Assembly: GCA_910578345.1 (NCBI GenBank)
Contig: CAJTRA010000001.1
Location: forward strand, 292,115 to 356,114
DNA: 64,000 nucleotides
Source of the DNA: an uncultured Lachnospiraceae bacterium
Lineage (GTDB): Bacteria; Bacillota; Clostridia; Lachnospirales; Lachnospiraceae
Reading direction: 5' to 3'
Position numbers and translations under genes: made by a program. The notes beneath the pieces are model-generated. The model had not been told where the DNA came from. It was given only the letters and a program-made list of their open reading frames with translations, and did no database searches. Of this stretch, positions 46,634-54,835 are shown piece by piece. Numbering within the stretch: the stretch's first letter is position 1; each line of letters begins with the position of its first letter.

Positions 46634-47735
46634 CTTTGTCCTCTGCGCTGCCCAGATTCCCCTCTGCCCGCTTAGAAGAACCTCCTCGATAAAATCCCCC
46701 GATCAGGTCAAACAATCTCTCCCGTACAAAATCGACTCCGGTTCCGACCCCATACACAAGCAGCACGCAGCCGATCATATGCGGCACGAACCACCAGCTT
46801 CCTTTCACGACGTCTATCTTAAGCCACTGCATCCACCGGTAACGCACAAGCGCATGTTCATGCAGCAGATATACCCCGAAAGTATAGGGCGCAAGGCGTC
46901 TGATCAAAGCCGCTCCCCCGCCCTCCGGAATCGTCATATCCTTAAATACCATAAAAAGGCCCACAGCCCCCGCCAGACACAGAATATGATTATAAGTCGT
47001 GGGCATGTCCTTGTAATATACCAGAAACGCCGCTTTCTCTGCCAGCAGATCCGTAACAGCAGTCAGCAGGAAAATGCCCAGAAAAGCGCCCACATAAAGC
47101 AGCAGTGCATTCCTCTTTCTCTCCAGTGCCGGCAGCCCATACTTTCTCAGATATGCCGCCGTTAGAAACAGAAACAGAAACCAGCCATAGTCATATCCGT
47201 AACGATCGGTTGCTAACGTCGCCGGCACGATCGATTTCCATACTGTAAAATAGCATCCCAAAACTGCCAGAATAATCTGCAGTGTTCTCTTCTCCATGTT
47301 GCAAACGCCTGCTGCCAGAAACGGCGCAAACACATACAGGAGCAGATAAGCAGTGGCAAACCAATAATGTTCCGTCTCCACAGGCAGTACATAGTTCAGC
47401 CAGTCATAGACAGACAATTCTCCTGCCGGAATCACACCGAGGCAGAGAAGGACCACCGGAACCAGTATCGAATAAAAAAGAATCTGCGCCGCCAGAGACA
47501 CGATCCGTCCCGGTTTCCATACAGACTCCACCAGAAAATAGCCGCTGAGCAGCACATAGCAGTTCACCGCAACAATACAGACTGCCTCCATCAAATGCGT
47601 AGCATAGCTAACCGCCGTGCGGTCTGCCGTACCTGCCGCAAGCAGATCTCCTTTATTTAAATAATGGAGGGCAATGACCATCAGCATTGCCACAATGCGC
47701 AGCAATTCAAAGTTCGCCTGTCGCTTTTCTTTCAT
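46623..47735 (-). CDS. Acyltransferase family 3 membrane protein
   Basis: 370 residues, about ten hydrophobic segments. RQANFELLRIVAMLMVIALHY carries the Arg and membrane His typical of acyltransferase-3 (OafA/WecH-type) proteins. AGGAG lies 10 bases before the ATG. These proteins O-acylate lipid-linked or surface sugars, commonly with acetyl groups. Located between the GT-C-like gene and gtrA, it may modify the same lipid-linked sugar. Divergent from the family member at 8923-9954. Target sugar unknown. Confidence 0.87.
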   Translation of the reverse strand: MKEKRQANFELLRIVAMLMVIALHYLNKGDLLAAGTADRTAVSYATHLMEAVCIVAVNCYVLLSGYFLVESVWKPGRIVSLAAQILFYSILVPVVLLCLGVIPAGELSVYDWLNYVLPVETEHYWFATAYLLLYVFAPFLAAGVCNMEKRTLQIILAVLGCYFTVWKSIVPATLATDRYGYDYGWFLFLFLTAAYLRKYGLPALERKRNALLLYVGAFLGIFLLTAVTDLLAEKAAFLVYYKDMPTTYNHILCLAGAVGLFMVFKDMTIPEGGGAALIRRLAPYTFGVYLLHEHALVRYRWMQWLKIDVVKGSWWFVPHMIGCVLLVYGVGTGVDFVRERLFDLIGGFYRGGSSKRAEGNLGSAEDKVWK

Positions 47736-47821
47736 ACAACCAGTTCTCCTGTAACGGTTCCCTGTCCGCTCCCTTAGCCCGTCTGCTCATGGCAGACAGA
47801 TTTTTGTCAGCCGGACTCATC

Positions 47822-48247
47822 TTATTTGTTCTTGAAGATCCACAGCTTACTCAGAAAATAATTCGCCAGAATGACGATCACCTGACAGACAAATTTGGAC
47901 AGATATTCATTGATGTCCGCACAGTCTACCATCAGAAACATCAGCGCCAGCTCCAACAGCTCCGTCGCCACTCTCGCTCCGATAAAAGCGACAAATTCTT
48001 TTCCCAGGGATCGTGCGTCTTTGTTCTTGCTCTTAAATACAAAGGTCCGGTTCGTCCAGTAGGCAAACACCACCGTCAACAGCCAGGACAGCGCCGTTGC
48101 GCCCATATAATGCATCTGCAGCATGGAAGCAAACACAAAATACAACACGTAATTCAGCACAAAGGCCAGAAATCCGAAGATCAGGTAATTGATCCCCTCC
48201 TCATATTTCCTGTACAAATCCCATGCCAGATTCCATAATTTCTTCAT
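47822..48247 (-). CDS. GtrA-like polyprenyl-phosphate-sugar flippase
   Basis: 141 residues with four membrane segments. INYLIFGFLAFVLNYVLYF and VVFAYWTNRTFVFKSKNK are GtrA family hallmarks, with a conserved NYFLSKLWIFKN close to the C-terminus. GtrA proteins move undecaprenyl-phosphate-linked single sugars to the outer face, working with a GtrB-type transferase and an outer glycosyltransferase. The ArnC/GtrB-like domain at 40019-41500 and the GT-C-like proteins at 41524 and 44649 supply those two roles. GAGAGGATAC precedes the ATG. Confidence 0.9.
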   Translation of the reverse strand: MKKLWNLAWDLYRKYEEGINYLIFGFLAFVLNYVLYFVFASMLQMHYMGATALSWLLTVVFAYWTNRTFVFKSKNKDARSLGKEFVAFIGARVATELLELALMFLMVDCADINEYLSKFVCQVIVILANYFLSKLWIFKNK

Positions 48248-48276
48248 GTATCGTATCCTCTCTATAATTTCAGCCG

Positions 48277-50028
48277 CTACCGCTCTCTCTCCACCTTACC
48301 ATTCTCCACCCTGTACACCATATCACACTTCTCAATGGTCTGCAGCCTATGTGCGATGATGATCAATGTCTTACGTCCATGCAGCCTGTTGATCGAATCC
48401 ATGATCGCCGCCTCCGTCTCATTATCCAGCGCAGACGTGGCCTCGTCCAACACCAGTACTTCCGGATCCTCAAAAAGCGCCCTGGCAATACCAATTCTCT
48501 GTCTCTGCCCGCCGGATATGCGGATGCCTCGCTCCCCGATACTGGTATCAAGCCCTTCCGGCAGGCTCTTAACGAACACGTCAAGCTGCGCCTCCCGCAG
48601 CGCCTCCCACACTTTTGCATCATCGATATCTTCATCCGCATAGCCGAACGCCACATTTTTTCGGATCGTGGAATCGATCATGAAGATTGTCTGCGGAATA
48701 TAACCGATATTTTTCAGCCAGGAAGCATAATGCTCTCTCACTTCTACGCCATCTGCCAGAATTCTGCCCGACTCCAGCTGTAAGAGTCCCAGCAGGATAT
48801 CCACGATCGTCGTCTTGCCCGCACCGGAAGTTCCCACAATCCCCACAGACTTCCCGACAGGAATCTTCATATCCGCATGATCAAAGATCAACGTTTCCGA
48901 ATTCGGATACTGATAGGTAATATCTGAAAGCACGATCTCTTTCCTGACGTCCAGCTTCTCAACTTCAATCTTTCTCTGGTAAGTCTCCGCGTTGTAATCG
49001 ATCGTCTCATCCCGTATCTCATCCTGCAGATTATCACTTACTCCCATAAAAAATGGCTCGAAATAAGAGATCGAAGTCAAATGGTTGTTGATCCTGTTGG
49101 CACAGGGAATCAGCCGCATCGCCGCGACTGCCAGAAGTCCTAACTGCGGCACAATGTCCGCCGCCGCGCTTCCCTGCAGAAGCTGTATCATCAGATACAG
49201 GATCATACCAGCGATCGCCACCGTTTCAATCAACAGCCTTGGGGTTGCATTGAACAGATTATAACGCTGTACCGCGCTGACATACCCCGCACCGCATTTG
49301 GAATACTCATTAATGAAATAACTCTCCTTGCGGGCAATCTTGATCTCCTTGATCCCCATCACAGACTGGTCAATCCATTTATACAATCCACTGTAAAACT
49401 CCTGGTTCTCTTCTCCGGCCCTCCGCATGATCGGTTTCAAAATACACTTGATCACCAACAGTGCAATCACTAACAGCACCGTCACTGTAAGGCTCATCCA
49501 CACATCCGCCACCAGACTGACCGCCGCCAGGCTGACAAACACGATTCCCTCACTGATCAACTGCAGCAGCGCCAGGATCAGGCCGTACATATTGTTCACA
49601 TCCGACGTGATGCTCCTCTGGATCACCGCAGTATCCGCATTGAGATAATACTCATAGGGACGTTTCATGAAATTGATCATCATCCTTCTGGATGTGGCAA
49701 ACTGGTTCGTATAGACAAACTTAAGCTGTATCTTCTGCTGGAAAAACAGAAAAACATTCTTGATCACAAACACAAGCACCAGCCCGATCATAACCAGGAT
49801 CGTCAGATGACTGCTGTCATCTATATGGAAAATACGACAGATCAACTGCAGATATTCATGCCTTTCTATGGCATCCTCTTCCAGCACAACATTCATGACG
49901 GGAATGATCAGGGAAACCCCCAGCGTCTCAAGCACTGCGCCGATCAACATCATAAAAACAAGCAGCACCATCTTCTTCTTTTGCTGCTTGTCCAGCAGGA
50001 TCATTAACTTCTCATATATTTTAATCAT
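48277..50028 (-). CDS. ABC transporter (fused permease and ATPase), PglK/MsbA-like lipid-linked oligosaccharide flippase
   Basis: 583 residues: an N-terminal domain with six membrane segments (about 1-310) and a nucleotide-binding domain. Walker A is GTSGAGKTT, the signature RISGGQRQRIGIARALF, Walker B VLVLDEATSALD and the switch His IIAHRLQT. The half-transporter must dimerise. In Campylobacter pgl the same kind of protein, PglK, flips the undecaprenyl-diphosphate glycan. The other pgl-like genes here (PglF, PglE, PglC, PglA types) and the lack of a Wzx flippase make that the likely role. It has its own promoter at 50094-50123. Confidence 0.88.
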   Translation of the reverse strand: MIKIYEKLMILLDKQQKKKMVLLVFMMLIGAVLETLGVSLIIPVMNVVLEEDAIERHEYLQLICRIFHIDDSSHLTILVMIGLVLVFVIKNVFLFFQQKIQLKFVYTNQFATSRRMMINFMKRPYEYYLNADTAVIQRSITSDVNNMYGLILALLQLISEGIVFVSLAAVSLVADVWMSLTVTVLLVIALLVIKCILKPIMRRAGEENQEFYSGLYKWIDQSVMGIKEIKIARKESYFINEYSKCGAGYVSAVQRYNLFNATPRLLIETVAIAGMILYLMIQLLQGSAAADIVPQLGLLAVAAMRLIPCANRINNHLTSISYFEPFFMGVSDNLQDEIRDETIDYNAETYQRKIEVEKLDVRKEIVLSDITYQYPNSETLIFDHADMKIPVGKSVGIVGTSGAGKTTIVDILLGLLQLESGRILADGVEVREHYASWLKNIGYIPQTIFMIDSTIRKNVAFGYADEDIDDAKVWEALREAQLDVFVKSLPEGLDTSIGERGIRISGGQRQRIGIARALFEDPEVLVLDEATSALDNETEAAIMDSINRLHGRKTLIIIAHRLQTIEKCDMVYRVENGKVERER

Positions 50029-50093
50029 ACTGGCTTATATCCTCTCTGCATCCCAGCGCAGATCACGCCGTGCAAAAACATAAAATCCTATTT

Positions 50094-50123
50094 ATTTTAC
50101 CACAAGACAATGCCCCAATGCAA
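50094..50123 (-). promoter_or_regulatory. Sigma-A type promoter for the flippase/gtrA/wecE operon
   Basis: Minus strand TTGCAT (50118-50123), 18-base spacer, TAAAAT (50094-50099). The start point near 50087 lies about 60 bases before the ABC transporter ATG. No terminator-like structure lies between the GT52 stop at 50155 and this promoter, so readthrough may add to it. Confidence 0.6.
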
Positions 50124-50154
50124 ATATCTTGTTCTGTCCAAAGCGGCTAAGTGT

Positions 50155-51228
50155 TTAAATCTGCTCGTTCTGCCTATGCAGTTCCGGTGCCTCATACTTG
50201 TCCAGAAAATCCTCACCCAAAAACAATACTTCCTCGGCAAATTCTATTCCATTTGGCACCGTCAGCACCGATATGACTCTCTTAAACCTAAGATCCGGTA
50301 TGAAATTTAAGATCTCCATCGGAAACATCCCGCTCAGCACAATATGCTCCGGGAATTCCTTCGTGTAGTCCAGCACATCCCTTGGATGTGGCTTGATCAG
50401 GATCTGGCCCCTTCTGCCATCGATCTCACCGTATTCTTCTATAATATCGGCGAAGATCTGCCTCCTCACCGTCAGATCGCAGAGAGGTTCCGACAACACT
50501 AAGATCTTATCTTCCGCTCCCTGCCGAAGCTGTCCCTGCAGTTTCTCCAGATTCTCAATAAAAAGCCGGATCAGAATGTCTTTATCTTCCTTTGTCAGTC
50601 GTCCGACCAGCTTCGCCCGCGGCTGTTCGATATATTTTCTGCAAGGGTACGGCACGACACTCTTGTCATTGATCTCCATATCAAGACAGTATTTCCCATA
50701 CCCATTCTGAATAAAGATCAGATTGCGGGCCGCCATCCACGCCTTTAGCTTAAAATGTCCACGGTTGTCATAGCGCGCCGTGTCATAGTATTGAATACAG
50801 TTCAGTCCATCTTCCACGGCATGATAGTAAATCTTCTCATAACTCAGATAATACCCGATCGGATCAGAATCACAAAACACATAGATATCCCGATACTGTC
50901 TGAAGTTTACCGGCACATATGCCTTCTCCAGTCTGCCCAGCAGTTTCGTGTACTTCATCCGGGAAAGCATGTTAAACACCAGATTTCCTCTGTCTGTATG
51001 ATATTTCTGCAGTTCCGGGAAAAAGACATCTTCTTTTTCATCAAACATCACCACTTCCTCAAAAAGAGGACAATCCTCCGCCCTCTCCTTCAGGTTCCCG
51101 AAATCATTCGACATTGTGCTGAGCACCAGCGTCGCCTGGCCCTGCTGCTTTTTCGGAAGCGCAAGTTCTTTCAGACAAGTTACATAGACGTGGTAATACG
51201 TATGGCATACATAGATTCTTTCTTTCAT
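50155..51228 (-). CDS. Glycosyltransferase family 52-like (sialyltransferase-type), possible pseudaminyltransferase
   Basis: 357 residues from the ATG at 51228 (AAAGGATC upstream). RIYVCHTYYHVYVTCLKEL at the N-terminus, VEDGLNCIQYYDTA in the middle and LIKPHPRDVLDY in the C-terminal half fit the GT52 group (Lst-type alpha-2,3-sialyltransferases and relatives), although similarity is moderate. GT52 sialyltransferases use CMP-linked nonulosonic acids. This is the glycosyltransferase closest to the pseudaminic acid genes, and CMP-pseudaminic acid is the CMP-sugar predicted here. Transfer of pseudaminic acid is inferred from that. Its transcript has a long leader with a strong hairpin. Confidence 0.68.
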   Translation of the reverse strand: MKERIYVCHTYYHVYVTCLKELALPKKQQGQATLVLSTMSNDFGNLKERAEDCPLFEEVVMFDEKEDVFFPELQKYHTDRGNLVFNMLSRMKYTKLLGRLEKAYVPVNFRQYRDIYVFCDSDPIGYYLSYEKIYYHAVEDGLNCIQYYDTARYDNRGHFKLKAWMAARNLIFIQNGYGKYCLDMEINDKSVVPYPCRKYIEQPRAKLVGRLTKEDKDILIRLFIENLEKLQGQLRQGAEDKILVLSEPLCDLTVRRQIFADIIEEYGEIDGRRGQILIKPHPRDVLDYTKEFPEHIVLSGMFPMEILNFIPDLRFKRVISVLTVPNGIEFAEEVLFLGEDFLDKYEAPELHRQNEQI

Positions 51229-51251
51229 GACCGATCCTTTCAAGAGCGTTT

Positions 51252-51291
51252 CCATGACGAGCCATACAGCGGTCTGTATCTGTCGTCATGG
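51252..51291. promoter_or_regulatory. Strong two-part hairpin in the GT52 leader
   Basis: CCATGACGA (51252-51260) pairs perfectly with TCGTCATGG (51283-51291). Inside, ATACAG (51264-51269) pairs with CTGTAT (51274-51279) around a 4-base loop, with a 3x3 internal loop between. No T-tract follows on either strand. It is about 25 bases upstream of the GT52 ATG and inside the transcript predicted from the promoter at 51359-51387. It could be an RNA element bound by an antitermination factor or a protein operator. Confidence 0.65.
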
Positions 51292-51358
51292 CCTGCTAGT
51301 AACGCGAAAGCACAAACAACCGCCTGGCGGTTCAAAGGCTTACACCCCATTCACATAT

Positions 51359-51387
51359 ACTATAGCATTCCTTGCACACAATGTTAA
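51359..51387 (-). promoter_or_regulatory. Sigma-A type promoter for the GT52 gene
   Basis: Minus strand TTAACA (51382-51387), exactly 17 bases, TATAGT (51359-51364). The start point near 51352 leaves a leader of about 120 bases before the ATG at 51228. The leader includes the hairpin at 51252-51291 and a small AACCGC/GCGGTT hairpin. Confidence 0.62.
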
Positions 51388-51430
51388 CTTTTATTTCAAC
51401 CATTTATTTCCCTTTTACGCAAATTCCGCA

Positions 51431-51459
51431 TTGTATACCACTGTGAAATGATGTAAGAT
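51431..51459 (+). promoter_or_regulatory. Sigma-A type promoter for the decarboxylase/ATP-grasp pair
   Basis: Plus strand TTGTAT (51431-51436), 17-base spacer, TAAGAT (51454-51459). The start point near 51466 is about 50 bases before the ATG at 51515. It is divergent from the GT52 promoter, with the two -35 boxes about 45 bases apart, so the two could share a regulator. Confidence 0.55.
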
Positions 51460-51514
51460 TACAGAGAACAAAAGTGAGCTTCACACACTCCTATTATTTT
51501 GAGAAAGGATTTCC

Positions 51515-52717
51515 ATGAAAGAAACCATTCAAACTCCGTATTTTGTCATAGAGGAACCAATCCTGCAGCGCTACTACGATATGCTGGAAGAGGCTTTATG
51601 CTCCAACTGGAACAACTACCAGATCGGCTATTCCTTTAAGACCAATTCCCTGCCCTGGCTCGTCTCTTATCTGAAGAAGCGGGGTGCTTTCGCCGAAGTC
51701 GTGTCAGACGATGAGTACAGCCTGGCCAGGTATATGGGTTTTCGTGACGACGAGATTATCTACAATGGACCATACAAGGGCGAAGCGTCCTTTCGATCTG
51801 TCCTGCTTGCCGGAGGGATCGTGAATCTGGACTCCATGCAGGAAGTTAGATGGCTCTCCGATCTTGCAGGCAGTTTTCCCACGAAAAATTTCCGGGTGGG
51901 CATCCGCGCGAATTTCAACTTAGAACAGATGTGTCCTGGTGAGACGACCATGGGAGAATTAAGCGGCCGCTTTGGGTTCTGTTATGAAACCGGCAAATTT
52001 GCATCCGCCCTGGAGATCCTGCGTGCATTTCCCAACGTATCTGTAGCAGGTCTTCACCTGCATTCCAGCAGTAAATCCCGCAGTGTCAACATCTTCCGTT
52101 CGATTGCCCGTATGGCTTGCCGGCTTAAGGAAGAATTTGGACTGGATCTCTCCTATGTGGATTTGGGCGGCGGTTACTGCGGCGGGATGGAGGGACGCCC
52201 TGAATATCCCGACTATTTTCCTGTGATCGCAGAGGAACTGCACAGATGTTTTACTCCTGACCAGACAAAACTGATTGTTGAACCGGGCATTTCCATGATA
52301 TCCAAATGTACCACTTTTGTGACCAGCGTTTTTGATACCCGCGATATCAAGGGCACCCGCTATGTGATGACCGACGGCAGCCGTTTCAACATTGATCCGA
52401 CGATGATCAAATCGTCTCACTTATTCCACCTGCAGTATGTCCCCGCGCGTTCTGACCGTCCCATATTGGCACAGCAGGTCGTCAGCGGTTTCAGCTGTAT
52501 GGAAGTGGACCGGATCTTCCTCCACGAAAACCAGCCGGAGCTGATTCCCGGAGACCGGATCATCTATGAAAATGTAGGCGGCTACACGATGAGCTTAAAC
52601 CCGCTCTTCATTCAATATTTTCCTGCTGTGTATGTGAAAAACGAAGACGGACTGCAGATGGTCCGCAAGAAATGGACACCGGAAGAATATGTACAGGGAA
52701 GCTATTGGGAAGTGTGA
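51515..52717 (+). CDS. PLP-dependent decarboxylase-like enzyme (fold type III, LysA/ornithine decarboxylase relative)
   Basis: 400 residues. The N-terminal barrel has the PLP Lys42 in IGYSFKTNSLPWLV; GLHLHSSSKS, YVDLGGGYCGG and LIVEPGISMI give the phosphate-binding Gly-rich loop and Glu of the group IV decarboxylase family. VSGFSCMEVDRIFL replaces the usual C-terminal Cys-Glu-Ser/Thr-x-D pattern (here GFSCMEVD), so the Cys is retained. Substrate could be a basic or diamino acid; racemase activity is also possible. It is on the plus strand, unlike most genes, and is followed after 15 bases by an ATP-grasp ligase that could attach its product to a sugar. AAAGGA precedes the ATG. Confidence 0.75.
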   Translation: MKETIQTPYFVIEEPILQRYYDMLEEALCSNWNNYQIGYSFKTNSLPWLVSYLKKRGAFAEVVSDDEYSLARYMGFRDDEIIYNGPYKGEASFRSVLLAGGIVNLDSMQEVRWLSDLAGSFPTKNFRVGIRANFNLEQMCPGETTMGELSGRFGFCYETGKFASALEILRAFPNVSVAGLHLHSSSKSRSVNIFRSIARMACRLKEEFGLDLSYVDLGGGYCGGMEGRPEYPDYFPVIAEELHRCFTPDQTKLIVEPGISMISKCTTFVTSVFDTRDIKGTRYVMTDGSRFNIDPTMIKSSHLFHLQYVPARSDRPILAQQVVSGFSCMEVDRIFLHENQPELIPGDRIIYENVGGYTMSLNPLFIQYFPAVYVKNEDGLQMVRKKWTPEEYVQGSYWEV

Positions 52718-52732
52718 AGAAAGGAAACCTTT

Positions 52733-53704
52733 ATGAATCTCTTGATCTTAAGCTGCGGAACCAGAAATCTTCTGGTCCGTTATTTCAAAGATAAGACAAA
52801 CGGCTTTAACAGAGTGATTGGTACGGACTGCAGCATTTATGCTCCGGCTCTGTATGAGACAGACGCCCACTATATCGTGCCGCGCATGACAGATCCTGCC
52901 TATCTCAATACGATCCTTGAGATCTGCCGCAAGGAATCTGTAAGTGCGGTTCTTCCTCTGCAGGAAGACGAGCTCTACCTGATCGCCTCTCACAGACAGC
53001 TTTTCTCAGAGGCCGGGATCACCCCGATCGTCTCTGCTGCTGAAACGATCGAATTATGCCGGGATAAATATGCTTTCTATCAATATCTGAAGAAAAATGC
53101 TCTGCCGGCGCTCACTTCCTGCAACAGCTTTGCCGCTTTTGAACAGGAACTGGCTGCCGGCCGGATGAAGCTGCCGGTCTTTCTCAAACCTTCCCGCGGC
53201 TGCGGCAGCATCGGCATCCAGAAAGTTGCGCAGGCGGACCTGCTCGAAGCGCTCTGCCGGTATCAGGAAGAACCTTACATCATTCAGAACTTTGCACAGG
53301 GCGAGGAATTCGGCGCGGACATCTACGTAGATCTGCTGACCGGGAAACTCGTTTCCATCTTCGTCAAGAAAAAGCTCCGCATGCGTGCCGGGGAAACCGA
53401 GAAATCAATCTCCTGTAAAGATGAAGCCCTCTATGCGCTGATCGAAAAGACCCTGGCCCCGCTTTCCCTGGCCGGACCTGTCGATATGGATCTCTTTCTG
53501 ATCGACGGCCAGTACTATATCTCCGAGATCAACCCCCGTTTCGGCGGCGGTTATCCTCATGCCTACCGCTGCGGCGTTAACTTTCCTCAGATGATCGCCG
53601 CCAATCTGGCCGGACAAGAAAACAGGCGGCAGATCGGCGGCTATGCGGAAAACATCTGTATGCTGAAATACACCGATCTGATGACTATGGGACCGTTGTC
53701 CTGA
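52733..53704 (+). CDS. ATP-grasp ligase (paralogue of the 27684-28667 enzyme)
   Basis: 323 residues. MNLLILSCGTRNLLVRYFK, LPVFLKPSRGCGSIGI, GEEFGADIYVDLLTG, FVKKKLRMRAGETEKS and SEINPRFGGGYPHAYRCGVN align along the full length with the ATP-grasp protein next to the PglC-like gene, so the two are paralogues. It probably makes an amide between a small carboxylate and an amine; here the partner is a PLP decarboxylase-like enzyme. AAAGGAAACC precedes the ATG. Its TGA (53702-53704) directly abuts the stop of the convergent pseI gene, leaving no room for a terminator. The glycan target is unknown. Confidence 0.82.
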   Translation: MNLLILSCGTRNLLVRYFKDKTNGFNRVIGTDCSIYAPALYETDAHYIVPRMTDPAYLNTILEICRKESVSAVLPLQEDELYLIASHRQLFSEAGITPIVSAAETIELCRDKYAFYQYLKKNALPALTSCNSFAAFEQELAAGRMKLPVFLKPSRGCGSIGIQKVAQADLLEALCRYQEEPYIIQNFAQGEEFGADIYVDLLTGKLVSIFVKKKLRMRAGETEKSISCKDEALYALIEKTLAPLSLAGPVDMDLFLIDGQYYISEINPRFGGGYPHAYRCGVNFPQMIAANLAGQENRRQIGGYAENICMLKYTDLMTMGPLS

Positions 53705-54757
53705 TTATCGGATGAGATTCCAGGCAAGCGGTGTTCCCAAAGAAATATCACAGACAGCTGTCTTTCCCAACACTTCTTCGTAATACATTGGGTGAAGCCC
53801 GTCATGCGGCCGTATGGATCGCACATTGTCCGCAGTCAGTATCTCTCCGGCCTTGATATCCTGCACAACGAACAGGGATCTGGATCCCTTTCTCTCCTGC
53901 TCCTGCTTCTGTGTCAGCCTGTAGGCAGATTCCCCCAGCGCTTTCTCCACAATGCGGATCTGGTCCACCATTTCCTTAAACTCTTCCGGTTCCATCGAAA
54001 AGGCGCCGTCCGGTCCGCCGTCTGACCGCCGCAGCGTCAGATGTTTCTCCACCATCTTAATGCCAAGTGCCGCAGCGGCTACAGGCACGACGCTGCCCAT
54101 GGAGTGATCCGACAGCCCCGTCAGGCAGCCGTAGGTCTTCTCCAGCGTCGGGATCATGCGCAGATTGATGTCCTCATAAGGCGTCGGATACGCAGACACG
54201 CATTTTAAGAGCATGATCTCCTCGTTTCCCTCCTCCTTGCACACCTGCAGCGCACGTTCAATGTCCTCCGCATGTGCCACTCCTGTCGCCAGGATCACCG
54301 GCTTATGCATCCTGGCCGCCCTGCGGATCAACGGCAAATCGTTGATCTCATAGGAAGCGATCTTATACGCTGGCATATCACACTCTCCCATAAAATCAAC
54401 GGCTGCTGCATCGAAAGGAGAAGAAAAGCATTCCAGTCCCAGACTCTCTGCCACTTCCTTAAGCTTCGGCTGCCATTCCCAAGGCGTCGATGCCTGTTGA
54501 TACAACTCATATTCTGTCATGCCATCCCACAGCCCTCCATGATTCATGAAATACTCACTGTCACAGTTCACTGTGAGACTGTCCGCCGTATAGGTCTGCA
54601 GTTTAATGGCATCTGCTCCAGCCTCCTTCGCCGTGTGAATAATCTCTACCGCCCGTCCGTAATCCTTTAAATGGTTCCCTGACATTTCCGCTACACAGAA
54701 ACACGGATGTCCTTCCCCTACTATTTTCTTTCCGATTCTAAACTCCCTTTTCATCAT
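53705..54757 (-). CDS. pseI: Pseudaminic acid synthase
   Basis: 350 residues from the ATG at 54757, with AAGGAG 7 bases upstream; the frame to 54808 is a non-coding extension. NeuB family: FCVAEMSGNHLKDYGRA, ADAIKLQTYTAD, ECFSSPFDAAAVDFM, PAYKIASYEINDLPLI, GLSDHSMGS and KMVEKHLTL, then a C-terminal SAF (antifreeze-like) domain with RSIRPHDGLHP. STPWEWQPKLKEVAES separates PseI from NeuB and LegI. It condenses 2,4-diacetamido-2,4,6-trideoxy-L-altrose with phosphoenolpyruvate. It lies 78 bases after pseF. Confidence 0.9.
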   Translation of the reverse strand: MMKREFRIGKKIVGEGHPCFCVAEMSGNHLKDYGRAVEIIHTAKEAGADAIKLQTYTADSLTVNCDSEYFMNHGGLWDGMTEYELYQQASTPWEWQPKLKEVAESLGLECFSSPFDAAAVDFMGECDMPAYKIASYEINDLPLIRRAARMHKPVILATGVAHAEDIERALQVCKEEGNEEIMLLKCVSAYPTPYEDINLRMIPTLEKTYGCLTGLSDHSMGSVVPVAAAALGIKMVEKHLTLRRSDGGPDGAFSMEPEEFKEMVDQIRIVEKALGESAYRLTQKQEQERKGSRSLFVVQDIKAGEILTADNVRSIRPHDGLHPMYYEEVLGKTAVCDISLGTPLAWNLIR

Positions 54758-54835
54758 ACGACTACTCCTTCTTCCGGCTAAACCTGAAGCATAACCTCTT
54801 CCACTCACATCAGATCCCTATCAAATCCGCGTGGA

